Assembly: GCA_964539665.1 (NCBI GenBank)
Contig: CAZIKB010000021.1
Coordinates: 1-64,000, forward strand
Direction: 5' to 3'
Length of the DNA: 64,000 nucleotides
Source: CAZIKB01 sp964539665
Lineage (GTDB): Bacteria > Zhuqueibacterota > Zhuqueibacteria > Oceanimicrobiales > Oceanimicrobiaceae
The notes beneath the pieces are model-generated. The model was not told the DNA's origin and did not search any database. It was given only the letters and a program-made list of their open reading frames with translations. This document shows, in pieces, positions 46,571-55,445 of the stretch (within the stretch, counting starts at the first letter, position 1; every line of letters starts with the position of its first letter). A program made the position numbers and the translations under genes.

Positions 46571-46987
46571 TTAACAACCTCCTTACTAACGTACTGATAT
46601 AAAATTCCCTTTCAAAATTGTCTTGAAATTTCTTTATATTGATTTGTTGAATCTTAATTATTTGACTGTATCACCTTGATAGATGATTTTACAGCCCGGA
46701 CACTTAGCGATGATTTTAGATGAGAGTTCGATAAATTGAACTTAACTTATTTTTAATAATGTAGTATACAGTTCAACCCTATCAAATGCAAATTAAATTA
46801 ATGAAAAAACAGTGAGGCATCAAAAACAGAGATTTTGGGAAGAACTGGGATGTGAAATAAGGGAATGAAGATGCGATCTGCAACCATGATTAGCTGTTTA
46901 ATTGGTGTGTTTTTGCTTAAATAGTGAATGTTTTACTTTTAAGTACTGAAAAGTATATTTTGAGTATTGATAATATTGTGCAATTTT
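46571..46987. other. Non-coding gap upstream of acs
   Basis: About 415 AT-rich bases between two minus-strand genes, containing the acs ribosome-binding site and presumably its promoter. A 19-codon plus-strand frame at 46865 resembles the start of a signal peptide (MKMRSATMISCLIGVFLL) but stops at once, so it is not called a gene. Confidence 0.5.
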
Positions 46988-47458
46988 CTATGAAAATTCA
47001 CCTCGCATCTTTCTGATGGCTTCCATGATTGCGTCAACAGGTGGAAAATCATTAAAGCATCGGCAAACATTGCCGGCCAGTGCATCAATAACTTTTTCTT
47101 CCTCAGGTTCAGGATCAGTATCCAATAAAGCTTTTAGCGACATAATCATTCCAGAATTGCAATAACCGCATTCAATATCGCCGAAATCCATAATGACTTG
47201 TATTAAATATTGGTATTCTTTTCGTTCAAAAATATTTTCAAGCGTTTCAATCGATTTACCATCTGCTTGTACAGCAAGCATGATACAAGAATACACAGCT
47301 TTACCATCTAAAATAACCGTGCAATTGCCACAGTCCCCTGTTTCACAACCACGTTTTACACTCCAAAACCCCTGAGATCTTAATAGGTCTATCAATGTTC
47401 GATTTGGTGGGACCTCAAAAGTTTTCTTTTGATTGTTTATCGTTATAATTAGTTTCAT
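46988..47458 (-). CDS. [2Fe-2S] subunit of a xanthine-dehydrogenase/CO-dehydrogenase-type enzyme
   Basis: The 156-residue protein has a plant-type [2Fe-2S] ferredoxin domain (CETGDCGNC with a later Cys in YSCIM). An all-helical second [2Fe-2S] domain (ECGYCNSGM, NVCRCF) follows. This is the small subunit (XdhC/CoxS type) that passes electrons from the molybdenum site to FAD. The start is taken at ATG 47458, one base after the stop of the FAD subunit. A start 21 bases further upstream, overlapping that gene, is possible. The catalytic molybdopterin subunit is absent from the neighbourhood. Confidence 0.88.
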   Translation of the reverse strand: MKLIITINNQKKTFEVPPNRTLIDLLRSQGFWSVKRGCETGDCGNCTVILDGKAVYSCIMLAVQADGKSIETLENIFERKEYQYLIQVIMDFGDIECGYCNSGMIMSLKALLDTDPEPEEEKVIDALAGNVCRCFNDFPPVDAIMEAIRKMRGEFS

Positions 47459-47459
47459 G

Positions 47460-48311
47460 TTACATTTCCGCTTCAGCATTTTCTAAACATTGCCTGAGAG
47501 CATTTTTCATTACTAACCCGCTTACTTCCTGGCGATATTCAGCGCTTGCCAGATTATCTGAAATCGGATTATACATTTTGTATATTTGAGCCGATACTAT
47601 TTCTATATTAGCATTGGTTAATGGCTGCCCTTCAAGCAAAGCCTCAACCTGAGGGAGACGTTGTGGAACATTTGGGAATCCAGTCATAGCCAATTTTACA
47701 TTTTGGCAAAGTCCTTTTTTAAATGACAAACGGACACATGCACAAATCAGCGGTATTGATTGTTTGTTTGTAGTAATTGAGGCCATGCCTGTAAAAGAGT
47801 TAACTTTTAACCTGGGAATTATTATTTCAATGAGTAATCCACCAGCCAGGTCTTTTTTGTTTAAAAATATATTCATGGCGAGGGCAAATTCTTCACCTCC
47901 GACAATTCTGACTTGAGCTTGTAAAACTAATAAAGCACAGTAATAAACAGAGAGAGGGTTCGTTGAGACAAGTTCACCGCCAATGGTTGAAACGTTTCTA
48001 ATCATTATTGAGTGATGCGTACACAAGGCTGCTTTCGTTGTGATGGAATTATAGAGATTGTTCAAAACAGGGCTTTCTATCATTTCTTGCAGTGTCGTTG
48101 TTGCTCCAATTCTGATTGACCCTGTTTCATTTTTAATATAATTAAGTTCTAATTCAGTGATGTCAACTAATTCTTGCACAGTATCATTTTGAGAAGGAAC
48201 CAATTTAGTACCCCCGGCAATCACCAGAATGGTGCCAGAATTTTTTTCAAGAAGGGCTAATGCGGCTGCAATAGACTGGGGTTTATAATATTTTTTTAGA
48301 TTGGATAGCAC
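47460..48311 (-). CDS. FAD-binding subunit of a molybdenum hydroxylase (XdhB/CoxM type)
   Basis: The 283-residue protein contains the FAD_binding_5 domain (LVIAGGTKLVP and the IRNVSTIGG FAD motif) and the CO_deh_flav_C domain (about 175-280). It receives electrons from the iron-sulfur subunit and passes them to NAD or a quinone. The usual gene order contains a large molybdopterin-binding subunit, which is missing on both sides. The enzyme's substrate therefore cannot be assigned. Confidence 0.88.
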   Translation of the reverse strand: MLSNLKKYYKPQSIAAALALLEKNSGTILVIAGGTKLVPSQNDTVQELVDITELELNYIKNETGSIRIGATTTLQEMIESPVLNNLYNSITTKAALCTHHSIMIRNVSTIGGELVSTNPLSVYYCALLVLQAQVRIVGGEEFALAMNIFLNKKDLAGGLLIEIIIPRLKVNSFTGMASITTNKQSIPLICACVRLSFKKGLCQNVKLAMTGFPNVPQRLPQVEALLEGQPLTNANIEIVSAQIYKMYNPISDNLASAEYRQEVSGLVMKNALRQCLENAEAEM

Positions 48312-48859
48312 TATTCAATATGAGTATTAATTAGATTTACGGTTGCAAAAAAAACTCGCGGCAAAATTATTAGGATGAAAATATAGAAGTTATGACTGTC
48401 AGATGTAAAATTTGTCCGGTATTTGCACCTACGTTATTAGTTGCATATTTAAATTTAACTTAAATATAGAATAATTTGAGTAAGTTGTCAACATATATTT
48501 TACTCGCTCCAGTATATTTGATAATTAGGTGTACCATAATTGAGACAATGGTTTTTTTATATACAGGAATATCCAATTGATATGGTAATACTGAGCATTA
48601 CATAATTCAGATAAATGGTTATAAACTAATAATTATTAAGGCCGTTATGAAATTTAAATAAATTTAGAATAATGTGGTACGTAAGTTGTATAGATAAAGC
48701 TAAATAATCAGAATGTTGAATATTAGAAACATTCTTTCATAATAACTTTAGTTTTATACAATTAATTTGTTACGCACAACAATAAATCTGCATGTAATTT
48801 TATTGCTGAAGATTTATTGGTTGTAAAAGTATAAATTCATTTGTATAATCTAATTAACT
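48312..48859. other. Divergent promoter region of the exopolysaccharide cluster
   Basis: About 550 very AT-rich bases between the minus-strand FAD subunit gene and the plus-strand SLBB gene. It should contain the promoter of the whole downstream cluster. Short AT palindromes occur, but no riboswitch, GEMM-like fold or CRISPR was recognised. Confidence 0.5.
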
Positions 48860-49408
48860 ATGATGGAATTCTTTATGAATTTTTTAAATGGTATTTTTAT
48901 CTGCAAAAAGAATTTGCTAATGAATTTGGTATTCTGTTTTGTGTCAGTTGTCTTGATTAATCCGGTTTCCGCACAGGAAAAGGAACAATATATTCTGGGA
49001 GAAAATGGGCAGCTTGAGATGATTGTACATATTATAGGTGAAGTAAAAAGGCCTGGCGAGTTCAGGGTAATCGATTCTACAAATTTAATGGAATTAATTT
49101 CCAAAGCTGGTGGTCCTACTGAATATTCTAATCTGAATGGAGTGTCTATCGCGCGAATTGAACGTGCAATTGTACCCGGTGGGAAAAATGGTTCAGCTCG
49201 TTTAAAAGCGGGTAATAGAATAATTAAATATAATGTGAATAATTATTTGAAAAAAAGCACAGAAAAGGGTCCGCCGGTATTGAAACCTGGTGATATCGTT
49301 TTAATACCCAGGAATAACTGGCATAGATGGAGAAATGCCTTTACTATTATTAGAGATATATCAGTTATCGCGAGTGTTTATTTTTTATACAGGCGATCAA
49401 CCAACTAA
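48860..49408 (+). CDS. SLBB-domain polysaccharide export protein, lacking the Poly_export domain
   Basis: The 182-residue protein has a long N-terminal hydrophobic signal (about 17-39, ending VSAQ) and an SLBB domain (about 57-145, VHIIGEVKRPGEFRV and ELISKAGGPTEYS). A PGDIVLIPRNNW segment and a short C-terminal hydrophobic stretch (about 160-178) complete it. It resembles half of a Wza-type outer-membrane polysaccharide channel; the N-terminal Poly_export domain with its ring-forming part is absent. The start is uncertain among Met1, Met6 and Met21; the signal works with any of the first two. It heads the cluster. Confidence 0.8.
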   Translation: MMEFFMNFLNGIFICKKNLLMNLVFCFVSVVLINPVSAQEKEQYILGENGQLEMIVHIIGEVKRPGEFRVIDSTNLMELISKAGGPTEYSNLNGVSIARIERAIVPGGKNGSARLKAGNRIIKYNVNNYLKKSTEKGPPVLKPGDIVLIPRNNWHRWRNAFTIIRDISVIASVYFLYRRSTN

Positions 49409-49457
49409 GTAGAGAAAGAAAAGATCGATTTAAATTATATCCTAAAGGAGAGGATTT

Positions 49458-51806
49458 ATGCAGAGCAGTGAATCCCAACAAATTTTAACACAGATAAATA
49501 GAATTTTCAAACGACGAAAATTATTTATCCTGGTATGTATATTAGGAGTACTTGCTCCTATTTTATACTTTAATGAAACAACTTCGCCGATATATGAGGC
49601 CAGGACCATGATCGTTTTTGAAGAATTCACAGGTTCCCTATCCTCTTATGACTACGACGCCTCACGTGAAATTTTAATTTTTAATCGACTTGAAGAAATA
49701 AAAAGCATGGCATTTGCAGAGGATGTCCTCAAAGAACTTCCTGCAGATATTGTAAATAAAATTAGACTACCGGAACAACGGACAGAAGCTTTTGATGATT
49801 TTAAATATATAAGTGAAAAACTGGAGAAAAACATTTCAGCATTTCCAGTAAGTAAATCTAATATTGTGCGGATTAGTGTCCGCTGGAAAGACCCATATTT
49901 ATCCATGGTCATGGCTAACATGGCCGCCCAGGTCCTGTTGGAAAGAAATTCGAAAATACGACAGGAAGGGGTGAGCAGTGTACGTAAATTCGTAGAAGAA
50001 CAACTTGCAATAGTAAGCAGACAATTAGAGTCAGCAGAGCAAGCTTTAAAGAAATTTAAAGAAGAAAATAAAATCACATCATTTAATCAAGAATCTGAAG
50101 AAATTTTGAAAAGATCAACAGAAGCGGAAAATCTCTATAATAAGGTGATGGGTAACAGGGAATCAATTCAGATCCGCTTAGAGACGATTCAAGATCAACT
50201 TTCTCAACAAAAGCAAAATTTAGTGCCAAACATTACTGATATAGCAACGCCGTGGACAAAAAAATTGATAGATCAATTGGTGAATTTACAATCAGAGCTG
50301 GCTGGCCTCAGAGTGCAGGGTTATGGTGATGAACATCCCCACGTGGCTCAATTGAGTCGTGATATTGAGCAAACCAAAAAGACGCTAGCCGATGAAGCCG
50401 CCAAGTTAGTCCAAAATGATAATATAAGTGATCCGCTTGCACAAATACAAAAAAATATTAATGAATCATTTACATTGCAAATTGAATTAGAGGCATTAAA
50501 AGCACAGGAAATGGCCTTAAAAAAAATAATTCGTGACTATGATAATAAATTAGGTTCTCTGCCTGATAAAGAATATAATTTGGTGAAATTAACCAGGGAA
50601 CGCGATCTTAAAACTAAAAATTATATGATCTTACAGGAGAAACGTGAAGAAGCCAGAATTTCGGAAGCAGAAAAAGTTACCAATATAAGAATTATAGATA
50701 ATGCTCGTATGCCTGACACACCTGTTGAGCCCCGGAAAAAACTTAATATTACTATTGGAATATTCTTAGGTTTAATATTGGGGGTTGGCGTGGCATTTGT
50801 GTTAGAAGTTTTTAATAAATCATTAGATTCGTCAGAGGAATTAGAAAAATTAACTCAATGGAATGTGCTGGCGTCTATTCCCAAGATAGGAAAAGTAGGT
50901 TTGAACGGTAAAAACTCGAAATATAATGGAAATGCCAAACAGATTTCCAATGAAACCTATATTAATAAAGGAATCATTTCCAGCATCGATCCCAAATCAG
51001 GTGTTGCAGAAGCCTACCGTATGTTGAGAACAAATTTACATTTTCAAGGAGTAGGCCAATCTTGTAAAACCATACTTTTTACCAGCATCGCCCCCTCTGA
51101 GGGAAAATCCACAACTGTTGCAAATTTAGCCATAGCGTTAGCCAATTTAGGACAGAAAACATTAGTCGTGGATGGAGATTTAAGGAAGCCGAGCCTCCAT
51201 TCTATTTTTAGTGTTGACAAAGAACCAGGCTTGAGCGAGCTCCTGGTCAATCATAATATGATCAGTGATGAATTGTCCACAATGGGTGATAGAAAATCGT
51301 TATTGGGCGGTGTAGTTAACCATGAAGAGATGGGAGAACTGGTTGATAATTTTTCTGATTTTGTCTTAGATAGTCAATTGGTTTCAAAAATCAATAATTT
51401 AAATGGAGCGAATAAGCTTAATATTCTTAACAGCGCTCTAATAGAGACGGTACAAGTTTCAGTAGTTGAGAATTTAAAGATTTTATCCAGTGGTAAACAA
51501 CTTAGAAGTCCCAGTGATACCATTTCTTCGCTTTCTATGAAAATTTTATTGAATGAGTTAAAGCAAAAATATGATGTCATTCTTGTCGATTCAGCGCCTA
51601 TTATGCTGGTCCCGGAAACAATGGTATTATCGGCTTTAGTTGATGGCGTTATTTTTGTGGTAGATTCTAAAAAGTATAATGAGGATATGCTTCTTCAAGC
51701 CAAGAGCATGTTGCAAAAAGCCAAAGCTAATGTCATAGGTACAGTACTGAATAATATTGAATTGAATGGAATTTATAAAAATAACTATTACTATTACAAT
51801 GCATGA
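49458..51806 (+). CDS. Wzc-like polysaccharide co-polymerase and BY-type tyrosine kinase
   Basis: The 782-residue protein has a Wzz domain with a first TM (about 22-40), a long coiled coil (about 180-420) and a second TM (about 430-450). A cytoplasmic BY-kinase domain follows: Walker A APSEGKST at 545-552, Walker A' VVDGDLRKP (570-578) and Walker B VILVDSAP. It ends with a tyrosine-rich tail (YKNNYYYYNA), the autophosphorylation cluster. It controls chain length and export of exopolysaccharide. Between LLVNHN (about 600) and VENLKILSSG (670) sits an extra segment of about 70 residues not usual in Wzc/CapB. An AAAGGAGAGG ribosome-binding site precedes the ATG. Confidence 0.93.
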   Translation: MQSSESQQILTQINRIFKRRKLFILVCILGVLAPILYFNETTSPIYEARTMIVFEEFTGSLSSYDYDASREILIFNRLEEIKSMAFAEDVLKELPADIVNKIRLPEQRTEAFDDFKYISEKLEKNISAFPVSKSNIVRISVRWKDPYLSMVMANMAAQVLLERNSKIRQEGVSSVRKFVEEQLAIVSRQLESAEQALKKFKEENKITSFNQESEEILKRSTEAENLYNKVMGNRESIQIRLETIQDQLSQQKQNLVPNITDIATPWTKKLIDQLVNLQSELAGLRVQGYGDEHPHVAQLSRDIEQTKKTLADEAAKLVQNDNISDPLAQIQKNINESFTLQIELEALKAQEMALKKIIRDYDNKLGSLPDKEYNLVKLTRERDLKTKNYMILQEKREEARISEAEKVTNIRIIDNARMPDTPVEPRKKLNITIGIFLGLILGVGVAFVLEVFNKSLDSSEELEKLTQWNVLASIPKIGKVGLNGKNSKYNGNAKQISNETYINKGIISSIDPKSGVAEAYRMLRTNLHFQGVGQSCKTILFTSIAPSEGKSTTVANLAIALANLGQKTLVVDGDLRKPSLHSIFSVDKEPGLSELLVNHNMISDELSTMGDRKSLLGGVVNHEEMGELVDNFSDFVLDSQLVSKINNLNGANKLNILNSALIETVQVSVVENLKILSSGKQLRSPSDTISSLSMKILLNELKQKYDVILVDSAPIMLVPETMVLSALVDGVIFVVDSKKYNEDMLLQAKSMLQKAKANVIGTVLNNIELNGIYKNNYYYYNA

Positions 51807-51888
51807 TTGCCCAGGGGCTATATTTTTTAAGTTTTTTATAATTTACTAGAATTATGAATTAATTGAAAACATTAAAGAGTCACTTAAA

Positions 51889-52536
51889 TTGTTAAACATC
51901 AATTTGCTTTCGCCATTATTTCTTGTCATCTTTGTCATAGGACTTGTCGTCATTATTAGAGCTATATTAAAACGCAAGCGCTATAAATTGTTTAATTCCA
52001 ATGGACGAATTGTTTCACCCGAATTGCAGCTTGGTGCGGTTCCAACTTACCGGCGGACACTTGCCCAGCTTTCCAATGAACTGGCGCGGGTAAGACGTTA
52101 TAACCGTCCGCTTACAATTGTAGTTTTGAAAATAGAAAGTGACCAACTATTAGTCGATCTAAAACGCAGTCTGGTTGCAGAGACTGGAGATGGCAGCGTT
52201 AGCTCATACAGTAATATCATGCAAACAATTAAACTGGTGTTTTCTCTTGTCGGATCTATCATGAGGGAGTCTTTAAGAGAAAGCGATGTTGCAACCTATG
52301 ATGTGGCTAACAATCAATACATCATTTTCTTGCCAGAATCAGATCGGGCACAAGCCATGCAGACTGTTCGGCGTTTAAAGAAACTGTTATTTAAAAGAAC
52401 GGCCGGCCATTTAGTGGAGGGTCTTGCACAATTTCCTGCGGATGGATTGATAATTGAAGACCTGGTAAAAAAGGCAATGGAATCCTGTAATCACATGCCA
52501 GAGATTAAGAACAAAAATGAAGTAGTAATAAAATGA
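51889..52536 (+). CDS. Membrane-bound inactive GGDEF-like protein (probable c-di-GMP receptor)
   Basis: The 215-residue protein has one N-terminal membrane helix (about 7-28) and a GGDEF-like domain (about 55-205). LARVRRYNRPLTIVVLKIESD matches the start of GGDEF domains. The I-site RxxD is kept as RESD (Arg130-Asp133), followed by YDVANNQYIIFLPE where RYGGDEF is expected. The catalytic motif is thus lost (ANNQ), so synthesis is unlikely, while c-di-GMP binding is plausible. The start is TTG 51889. The gene overlaps the next gene by 4 bases, which couples it to the glycosyl phosphate transferase-like gene. Confidence 0.7.
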   Translation: MLNINLLSPLFLVIFVIGLVVIIRAILKRKRYKLFNSNGRIVSPELQLGAVPTYRRTLAQLSNELARVRRYNRPLTIVVLKIESDQLLVDLKRSLVAETGDGSVSSYSNIMQTIKLVFSLVGSIMRESLRESDVATYDVANNQYIIFLPESDRAQAMQTVRRLKKLLFKRTAGHLVEGLAQFPADGLIIEDLVKKAMESCNHMPEIKNKNEVVIK

Positions 52537-53258
52537 AAATTTATGTAAAAAGGGGAAGCGAAAATCCTAAAATTCACACCTCTATTACAGTTGAATTGGA
52601 TGGCCAGTATAAAGTGCCCTGGTATGAAGATATTCGCGGTAAAGATTTTTTACGTGGACGTTCTCTGTGGCCGCTTAAACGCATTTTAGATGTCATGCTG
52701 TGTATTATGGCATTACCCTTTGTTTTGACCGTAATTTTATTGACTTGCATTTTGATCAAGATAGAGTCGCGTGGACCAGCGATTTTTGTTCAGATGCGAA
52801 CCGGAAAGGGCGGCCAACGATTTAAAATGTTCATGCTGAGGACGAGGATTTATCCTGATATTGAGTTGAAAAAACATTTTTTACTTTTAAAAGAATTAAG
52901 TTATAAAGATTCTAACTTTGTTGATAATTCTCCAGCGACAAGAATTGGAGTTTTATTACAAAAATATAATATTGAGCATCTCCCGCAAATATTTAATGTA
53001 CTTAGAGGGGAAATGAGCCTGGTAGGCCCGCGTCCTACCGCAATAAGTTCAAATAATTATGAACTGTGGCAAACTGAACGCCTGGAGGTTACACCTGGAA
53101 TAACAGGATTGTGGCAAATTTCCGGACATGATAAATCAGATTTCAATGAACGTTTACGTCTTGATATTGCATATATTCGAAATCAAAATTTCTTGTTAGA
53201 TGTTCAAATTTTATTGCGGACTATTGGCTATGTATTTGCCAGAAATGACGTACGGTAA
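52533..53258 (+). CDS. Phosphoglycosyl transferase-like protein with lost catalytic pair
   Basis: The 241-residue protein is built like a bacterial sugar transferase (monotopic phosphoglycosyl transferase, WcaJ/EpsL class): membrane segment (about 48-72), RGPAIFVQMRTGKGGQRFKM, MSLVGPRPTA and GITGLWQISG. The segment that carries the Asp-Glu catalytic dyad in active enzymes (TSLDExPQ) reads YNIEHLPQ here, so Asp-Glu is replaced by Glu-His. The YKLRTM motif is MFMLRTRI and the arginines of the DPRITRVGR segment are partly lost. The protein is likely inactive. It shares the PWYE N-terminal motif with the next gene, consistent with a tandem duplication. Confidence 0.75.
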   Translation: MKIYVKRGSENPKIHTSITVELDGQYKVPWYEDIRGKDFLRGRSLWPLKRILDVMLCIMALPFVLTVILLTCILIKIESRGPAIFVQMRTGKGGQRFKMFMLRTRIYPDIELKKHFLLLKELSYKDSNFVDNSPATRIGVLLQKYNIEHLPQIFNVLRGEMSLVGPRPTAISSNNYELWQTERLEVTPGITGLWQISGHDKSDFNERLRLDIAYIRNQNFLLDVQILLRTIGYVFARNDVR

Positions 53259-53432
53259 ATTTATATTCGGTCGCATTTTTTGACAATCAGTTCGAAGTTT
53301 GTCTGATAGGAAGAATGTATTGTAGTTGGTTTCTTAATAAAAAACGGAAGTATTTGTTGTTTTGTTTAAATCAAATAATTTAATAATCGAACGTATTCTT
53401 CTTGTCACTTAAACTTGAATGTGAGCGATAGA

Positions 53433-54182
53433 ATGTTTCAATTGATCAAAGATTTAAAAACTGCAAAAATGAATACTAATTATTTTGGTAACAGAAAGAA
53501 TAATACAGCGGCATTGATGATGGATATTCAGTCCAATAAGCCATGGTATGAAAAGACAAATAAACACCATATTTTAAGTTTTGAAACATATTTGCGTATT
53601 AAGCGATTGATGGATCTGGTTGTATGTTTGATTGGACTCCCAATTGCCCTGCTAGTGCTGGCTCTATGTTATATTGCAATCAAAATCGATTCTCCTGGTC
53701 CGGTATTTTTCTTCCAGGAACGTACAGGAAAGGGTGGTAAGCGCTTCAAAGTATATAAGCTTCGCACAATGGTTAAAAACGCCGCGGAACTCAAAGAGAA
53801 GTTCATGCACCTGAACGAGATGATGCCGCCGGATTTCAAAATCACCAACGATCCGCGCATCACTCGAGTCGGGCGCATCCTGCGGAAGACGAGCCTTGAT
53901 GAGGTCCCGCAAATTTTAAACGTTTTAATGGGGAATATGAGCCTGGTTGGGCCACGGCCAACATCGTTTAGTGCGAAAACTTACAGCCTCTGGCATACGG
54001 CGCGTCTCGAAATAAAACCCGGCGTCACCGGCTTGTGGCAGATCTCTGGTCGCCATGAAGTAGAATTTGATGATCGGTTGCGTTTGGATATCGCTTACAT
54101 TCGTAATCAATCGCTTTGGTTCGATATACAAATTCTGTTTCGCACATTTGTCGTTGTGTTTAGCGGTCGAGGAGCGAATTAA
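53433..54182 (+). CDS. Phosphoglycosyl transferase (initiating sugar-phosphate transferase)
   Basis: The protein transfers a sugar-1-phosphate from a UDP-sugar to undecaprenyl phosphate, starting repeat-unit assembly on the inner membrane. It has an intact family core: one membrane helix (about 57-80), SPGPVFFFQERTGKGG, VYKLRTM, NDPRITRVGRILRKTSLDEVPQ-type catalytic segment with the Asp-Glu pair, MSLVGPRPTS and GVTGLWQISGR. The length is about 249 residues from ATG 53433; TTG 53415 and GTG 53421 are alternatives. The central part (about 53780-54050) is clearly more GC-rich than its flanks. It ends immediately before the GT2 start. Confidence 0.92.
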   Translation: MFQLIKDLKTAKMNTNYFGNRKNNTAALMMDIQSNKPWYEKTNKHHILSFETYLRIKRLMDLVVCLIGLPIALLVLALCYIAIKIDSPGPVFFFQERTGKGGKRFKVYKLRTMVKNAAELKEKFMHLNEMMPPDFKITNDPRITRVGRILRKTSLDEVPQILNVLMGNMSLVGPRPTSFSAKTYSLWHTARLEIKPGVTGLWQISGRHEVEFDDRLRLDIAYIRNQSLWFDIQILFRTFVVVFSGRGAN

Positions 54183-55370
54183 ATGCAACACTTCATATGG
54201 CTGACCTTCTGGCTGTCGGTGGCGGCGCTGCTTTATGTATATGGCGGCTTTTCAGTGCTGGTTGTTATCGTGGGTAGCATTCGTCAGCGCCGGGTGCAAA
54301 AACAGAATATTACTCCGGATTTGAGTTTGATAATTACAGCTTATAACGAAGAAGCAAGTATTGAAGAACGGTTGAATAATGTTTTAGAATTGGACTATCC
54401 AAAGGATGCACTTGAAATAATTGTAGCTTCTGATGGTTCTGACGATGCTACAGAATCAATCGTATCAAAATTTGTAGACCTCTATGGCGTCCGACTTCTA
54501 AGTCTTCCGCGTAGAGGAAAGATATATGCAATAAACGATGCCGTTGAACAGGCAACTGGCGATATTTTAGTCTTTTCTGATGCAAATTCAATTTATGATA
54601 AAACAGCTTTACGGAAACTGGCGGCAAATTTTGCTGATCCGGAAGTTGGCGGAGTTGGAGGAAATACCATTTATACCCAGCAGGCAGACAGCGATTCCTG
54701 CAGCCAGGGAGAAAGTCTTTACTGGTCTTATGACAAGTGGTTAAAACAAATGGAAAGTCGTACAGGAAGCATTATTTCGGCTCATGGAGCCATTTATGCG
54801 ATTCGGCGCGAACTGTACAAAAAGCAAAACGACTCCGCGGTCACGGATGATTTTGCAATTTCAACGTTAGTAATCGAACAGGGTTACAGGCTCGTTTTTG
54901 AAAAAGAAGCTCGTGCTTATGAAGTAGCCATACCATCAGCAGATCGGGAATTCTGGCGTAAGGTGAGATTGATGACGAGAGGTTTGCGCGGCGTACGCAT
55001 TCGAAAGGCTTTATTGAATCCTTTTCGTTTTGGATTTTATTCTGTAATTCTTTTTACGCACAAATTATTACGGCGACTGGTTTCATTCATGTTGTTAGTG
55101 CTATTGACAAGCAGTGTTTTATTGATGTCACATGGGACGCTATATTTATCATTTGCTGTACTGCAGATCATTTTTTATGCTCTGGCGGGAACAGGTTATT
55201 TACTTCGACATCACCGAATAGGTCGAATGCACATATTTTACATTCCATTCTTTTATTGTTTAGCTAATTGTGCCGCACTCATTGCAGTAATAAATATGAT
55301 TCGCGGACATCAGATTGAAAGATGGCAGCCGCAACGTCATAGTCCACAAGTGGAGCCTGAAATACTGTGA
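54183..55370 (+). CDS. Membrane glycosyltransferase family 2
   Basis: The 395-residue processive-type glycosyltransferase has an N-terminal membrane helix (about 5-27) and a GT-A domain (about 45-270). The domain shows SLIITAYNEEASIEERL, IIVASDGSDDATE, DANSIYDKTALR and VTDDFAISTL. An RKVRLMTRGLRG segment stands where processive synthases have QxxRW. Two or three C-terminal membrane helices follow (290-370). It adds or polymerises sugars from nucleotide donors at the cytoplasmic membrane. It starts directly at the end of the preceding gene (TAAATG). Confidence 0.92.
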   Translation: MQHFIWLTFWLSVAALLYVYGGFSVLVVIVGSIRQRRVQKQNITPDLSLIITAYNEEASIEERLNNVLELDYPKDALEIIVASDGSDDATESIVSKFVDLYGVRLLSLPRRGKIYAINDAVEQATGDILVFSDANSIYDKTALRKLAANFADPEVGGVGGNTIYTQQADSDSCSQGESLYWSYDKWLKQMESRTGSIISAHGAIYAIRRELYKKQNDSAVTDDFAISTLVIEQGYRLVFEKEARAYEVAIPSADREFWRKVRLMTRGLRGVRIRKALLNPFRFGFYSVILFTHKLLRRLVSFMLLVLLTSSVLLMSHGTLYLSFAVLQIIFYALAGTGYLLRHHRIGRMHIFYIPFFYCLANCAALIAVINMIRGHQIERWQPQRHSPQVEPEIL

Positions 55371-55445
55371 TGCCGGTTATGACAATGATTTCGAATACAC
55401 TATCAAGGGTAAAGGGAAATATTAGATGATGGTTGGAAAATTGGA

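Noticed and set aside
46865..46924. 19-codon signal-peptide-like frame between the iron-sulfur subunit and acs
   Set aside because: It stops at once and no ribosome-binding site stands out; chance is likely.
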